The position numbers were made by a program, and so were the translations under genes. From positions 1,612,001 through 1,676,000 of the forward strand of contig NC_015564.1 of NCBI RefSeq assembly GCF_000214175.1: a DNA stretch of 64,000 nucleotides. Reading direction: 5' to 3'. This DNA is from Hoyosella subflava DQS3-9A1. GTDB taxonomy: Bacteria; Actinomycetota; Actinomycetes; Mycobacteriales; Mycobacteriaceae. This document shows, piece by piece, positions 61,582-64,000 of the stretch. Position 1 is the stretch's first letter, and every line of letters starts with the position of its first letter. The notes beneath the pieces were generated by a model. The model saw nothing but the letters and a program-made list of their open reading frames with translations, was not told the origin of the DNA and did no database searches.

Positions 61582-62981
61582 CCGTTCCCGCCGTTGTTCT
61601 GGCTGCGCCCTCGTCTGGCAGCGGAAAAACAACACTAGCCACCGGGATTATGGCGGCGCTGCGCGCTTCAGGACTACGTGTCGCGCCGTTCAAGGTCGGG
61701 CCTGATTACATCGACCCCGGGTACCATTCGCTCGCGACGGGACGGCCGGGACGCAATCTCGACCCTGTGCTGACCAGTCCGGAGCTCGTTGGTCCGCTGT
61801 TCCAGCACGGCTCCGCGGGGTGCGATATCGCCATCGTCGAGGGGGTCATGGGCCTTTTCGACGGCCGTATTGGTTCCGCTGAGCTGGCCGAAGGCTCCAC
61901 CGCTCAGGTAGCTGCGCTGCTCGGAGCCCCAGTCGTACTGGTTGTTGATGTTCGCGGCCACAGCCAGAGTCTGGCGGCGCTGCTGCACGGGTTCGCCACT
62001 TTCGATCCGAGGGTCCGGATCGCTGGAGTGATTCTCAATCAGGTGGGAAGTGACCGCCACGAGCACGTCCTGCGTGAAGCATGCGACCGCGCTGGAATGC
62101 CCGTTCTCGGCGTTGTACCGCGCGATGGCAACGTTTCGCTGCCGTCTCGCCACTTGGGCCTCGTGACCGCTGCCGAGCACGGAGGCGCAGCAGACGCGGC
62201 TATCCGTGCAATGGGGGAATTAGCACGCTCGTGTATCGACCTGCCGGGCCTCCGCCAGATCGCCCGATCCGCAGTGCTGGCTGAGGCCTGGAGCCCCGGT
62301 GGTGCGCTGGGGGAGAGCAGCGGAGCTGGTTATCAGCGCCGGCCCGTGATTGCTGTAGCGAGTGGGCCTGCCTTCACGTTCCGGTACGCGGAGCACGACG
62401 AATTGCTGCGCGCAGCAGGCGCGGACATTGCCGTTTTCGACCCGTTGTCCGATGGTCTGCCCGAGGGTACGACGGGGATCGTGCTGCCAGGTGGCTTCCC
62501 AGAGCTCTACGCGGCAGCGCTTGCGGAGAACGTGGCATTGCTCAGCCAGGTGCGCGACGCAGCGGCGGCTGAGGTGCCTATCGTCGCCGAATGCGCAGGC
62601 TTGCTCTACCTCTCTCGCAAGGTTGATCTTTATCCGATGGCGGGCGTTATCGCCGCTGATGCCGTGTTCGGGAAGCGCCTCGTCCTCGGGTATCGGGACG
62701 CGGCCGCGCTGTCCGACTCCGTGGCATTCCGTGCGGGCGAACGCGTCACTGGCCACGAATTCCACCGGACGCATCTATTGGAAAATGAGAGAACCGACGC
62801 AGCGTGGGGGTGGCGCGACCACGCAGGCGCGTTAGTGCGTGAAGGATTCGTCGGCAACTCAGTTCATGCGTCGTATCTCCACACTCATCCGGCCGGTCAT
62901 CCGTCATCGGTTGCGCGTTTCGTTGCTGCCGCACGTGCTAAGCAGCCTGTGGTTGAGTCGCGGCCAGCGATCGCGCCGTGA
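61578..62981 (+). CDS. cobB: Cobyrinic/hydrogenobyrinic acid a,c-diamide synthase
   Basis: CobB/CbiA, 467 residues. N-terminal ATP site LAAPSSGSGKTTLATGIM, FKVGPDYIDPGYH, VEGVMGLFDG; glutaminase domain with Cys in IVAECAGLLYLSR and C-terminal SYLHTHPAGHP. GTG overlaps cobO; its own end overlaps the next gene, so the block is one operon. Confidence 0.96.
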   Translation: MTVPAVVLAAPSSGSGKTTLATGIMAALRASGLRVAPFKVGPDYIDPGYHSLATGRPGRNLDPVLTSPELVGPLFQHGSAGCDIAIVEGVMGLFDGRIGSAELAEGSTAQVAALLGAPVVLVVDVRGHSQSLAALLHGFATFDPRVRIAGVILNQVGSDRHEHVLREACDRAGMPVLGVVPRDGNVSLPSRHLGLVTAAEHGGAADAAIRAMGELARSCIDLPGLRQIARSAVLAEAWSPGGALGESSGAGYQRRPVIAVASGPAFTFRYAEHDELLRAAGADIAVFDPLSDGLPEGTTGIVLPGGFPELYAAALAENVALLSQVRDAAAAEVPIVAECAGLLYLSRKVDLYPMAGVIAADAVFGKRLVLGYRDAAALSDSVAFRAGERVTGHEFHRTHLLENERTDAAWGWRDHAGALVREGFVGNSVHASYLHTHPAGHPSSVARFVAAARAKQPVVESRPAIAP

Positions 62982-63505
62982 ACGTTCCTGCCGCGATTGC
63001 CGCAGCAGGGCTCGGGGTATCGCCGCGCGCTCAGACTGGTGACGTCACGGCGATGCTTTGGGACTTGGCCGAGCAGGCTGGTGTCACTACCTTTGACGCG
63101 GTGGGCACGCTGGACCAGCGGAAACACTTGCCCGCTTTCGTTGACGGCGTGCAGAACTTCGGGCTTTTCGCAATTGAGGGTTTCGCGGCGACGGTCCTTG
63201 ACGACATACTCGTCCCGAACCCTAGTCTGCGGGTCGCATCTCACACCGGCACGGCCAGCGTTGCCGAGGCCGCGGCCATCTGTGCTGCTCTGCGGTGCGC
63301 GGAGGCGGTAACGGACACGGCATACGCCCTCGGTGAGAGTTGCGTCGATGAAATGTGTTGCGACTCGCCGTGGCGGAAGGCCCTCATTCCAGTGACGGCG
63401 GCACTGCCCTCAGAGGTGCGTTCCTGCATCCATGTCCGCGTCCCGAAAACTACGGGAAACCTCGTCACCGGCGCGGTCGCTGTCGCGACCTGGCGGCACC
63501 CCTGA
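62978..63505 (+). CDS. CobE/CbiG-C domain cobalamin biosynthesis protein
   Basis: A 175-residue protein whose fold markers are GLGVSPRAQTGDVTAML at the N terminus and SHTGTASVAEAAAI (G-x-SVAEAA), typical of CobE or the C-terminal half of CbiG. The CbiG N-terminal part is absent. The C-terminal ~60 residues are less typical. GTGA overlap with cobB. Probably acts around precorrin-5/6 processing. Confidence 0.75.
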   Translation: MNVPAAIAAAGLGVSPRAQTGDVTAMLWDLAEQAGVTTFDAVGTLDQRKHLPAFVDGVQNFGLFAIEGFAATVLDDILVPNPSLRVASHTGTASVAEAAAICAALRCAEAVTDTAYALGESCVDEMCCDSPWRKALIPVTAALPSEVRSCIHVRVPKTTGNLVTGAVAVATWRHP

Positions 63506-63691
63506 CGCTTCTGTGCGCAAACTCGCAGACTCCGCCACGCTGTGCTGCACGTCTGTGCACACGACGGGTGCGCACGACCGCACACTGGAGCCTCGCATTA
63601 GGGACGCTTTGTTCGCCGCACTAGTGTCTATAGCCGTAGTTGCAGACGTAATCGCGGTTGGTGGCGAATAAGCGGGAAAGAGGGAGCGCGC

Positions 63692-64000
63692 GTGGCCGGG
63701 GACAATCCTGTGTATCTGGCGGGTCTTGCGCTTGCTGGGCGGCGAGTGGTCGTTATCGGCGGCGGATCGGTGGCTCAGCGACGAGTGCCGTTACTTGTCT
63801 CCGTTGGTGCTGAGGTCGAAGTCATCACGCGTGAAGCGACGGCCGCTGTCGAGGGGATGGCCGCGTCCGGCCACATCACGCTCACGCTGCGCGACTACGC
63901 ACCAGGTGACCTCTCGGACGCGTGGTACGCGATTGCGTCCACGAACGACCCGGAGGTCAATGCCGCTATCGTCGCTGAGGCGGAGGAGCTGCGGATCTTC
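63692..64000 (+). CDS. cysG: Siroheme synthase/uroporphyrinogen methyltransferase, N-terminal part (3' partial)
   Basis: Runs off the right edge. The visible 103 residues are the NAD-dependent precorrin-2 dehydrogenase domain: LAGRRVVVIGGGSVAQRRVPLL and VITREAT, then AIASTNDPEVNAAI. In mycobacteria this is fused to a SUMT domain (CysG-like). Start GTG 63692, with AGAGGGAG upstream. Follows cobB as in M. tuberculosis Rv2847c. The gap before it (63506-63691) holds no gene I can support. Confidence 0.88.
   Translation, partial: MAGDNPVYLAGLALAGRRVVVIGGGSVAQRRVPLLVSVGAEVEVITREATAAVEGMAASGHITLTLRDYAPGDLSDAWYAIASTNDPEVNAAIVAEAEELRIF

Noticed and set aside
63432-63671. 79-codon open frame between the CobE-like gene and cysG
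   Set aside because: Half overlaps the CobE-like gene in another frame and has no ribosome site; the hydrophobic end alone is not enough.

Overview
The window looks like a chromosomal segment of a high-GC Gram-positive actinobacterium of the Mycobacteriales (Corynebacteriales). Evidence: a mycothione reductase, a PII protein with Tyr51 next to a GlnD adenylyl/uridylyltransferase, frequent GTG starts, many leaderless-looking genes, and a gene order that closely follows the Mycobacterium tuberculosis block from ftsY-amt-glnB-glnD-ffh through rpsP-trmD, rplS-lepB-rnhB, dprA-xerC, rpsB-tsf, pyrH-frr-cdsA, dxr-rip1-ispG, mapB, mqo and the cob genes. The genus cannot be fixed from sequence alone; it is not M. 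tuberculosis itself, which lacks the Mrp-like cluster seen here.

Layout. 1-6064: end of a Mrp/Mnh-type cation/proton antiporter operon (MnhB-like, MnhC, three NuoL/M/N-like subunits, MnhE). 6272-7753: DHA2 drug exporter. 8138-9556: ftsY. 9783-11093: secreted phosphodiester-glycosidase-like protein. 11246-15519: nitrogen signalling genes amt-glnK-glnD. 15657-19222: ffh, an amidohydrolase and a CPBP protease. 19421-21409: rpsP-KH protein-rimM-trmD. 21459-26260: tex, rplS, lepB, rnhB, DUF2469. 26588-30707: yraN, comM-like, dprA, xerC. 31653-38290: rpsB, tsf, pyrH, frr, cdsA, methyltransferase, rlmN. 38787-42455: dxr, rip1, ispG. 42570-45850: GNAT, map, cobQ.

Accessory and lipid part, 45833-54656: TetR-glpD diverging from an AgpS-like FAD enzyme and a diacylglycerol kinase over a 17-bp intergenic palindrome; a GntR(YtrA)-ABC transporter operon with a perfect 16-bp palindrome in its leader; an alpha/beta-hydrolase fold protein lacking its nucleophile serine; and a FadR-type regulator with a fatty-acid-hydroxylase-family gene and a clear FadR-type operator. 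54707-58919: mycothione reductase, lysophospholipase-like hydrolase, mqo. 58962-64000: a cobalamin block (chelatase-like AAA+/vWA protein, cobO, cobB, a CobE/CbiG-C protein and the start of cysG/cobA).

The gene content is mostly conserved core. The most interesting signals are in the spaces and starts: long perfect hairpins (amt-glnK, rpsB-tsf, inside rimM), two pairs of exact DnaA boxes (before yraN and before rpsB), a probable ATC start codon for yraN, a shared promoter design for rpsP and rplS, and compact leaderless promoters overlapping operators. No tRNA, rRNA, CRISPR array, prophage or insertion sequence was seen.
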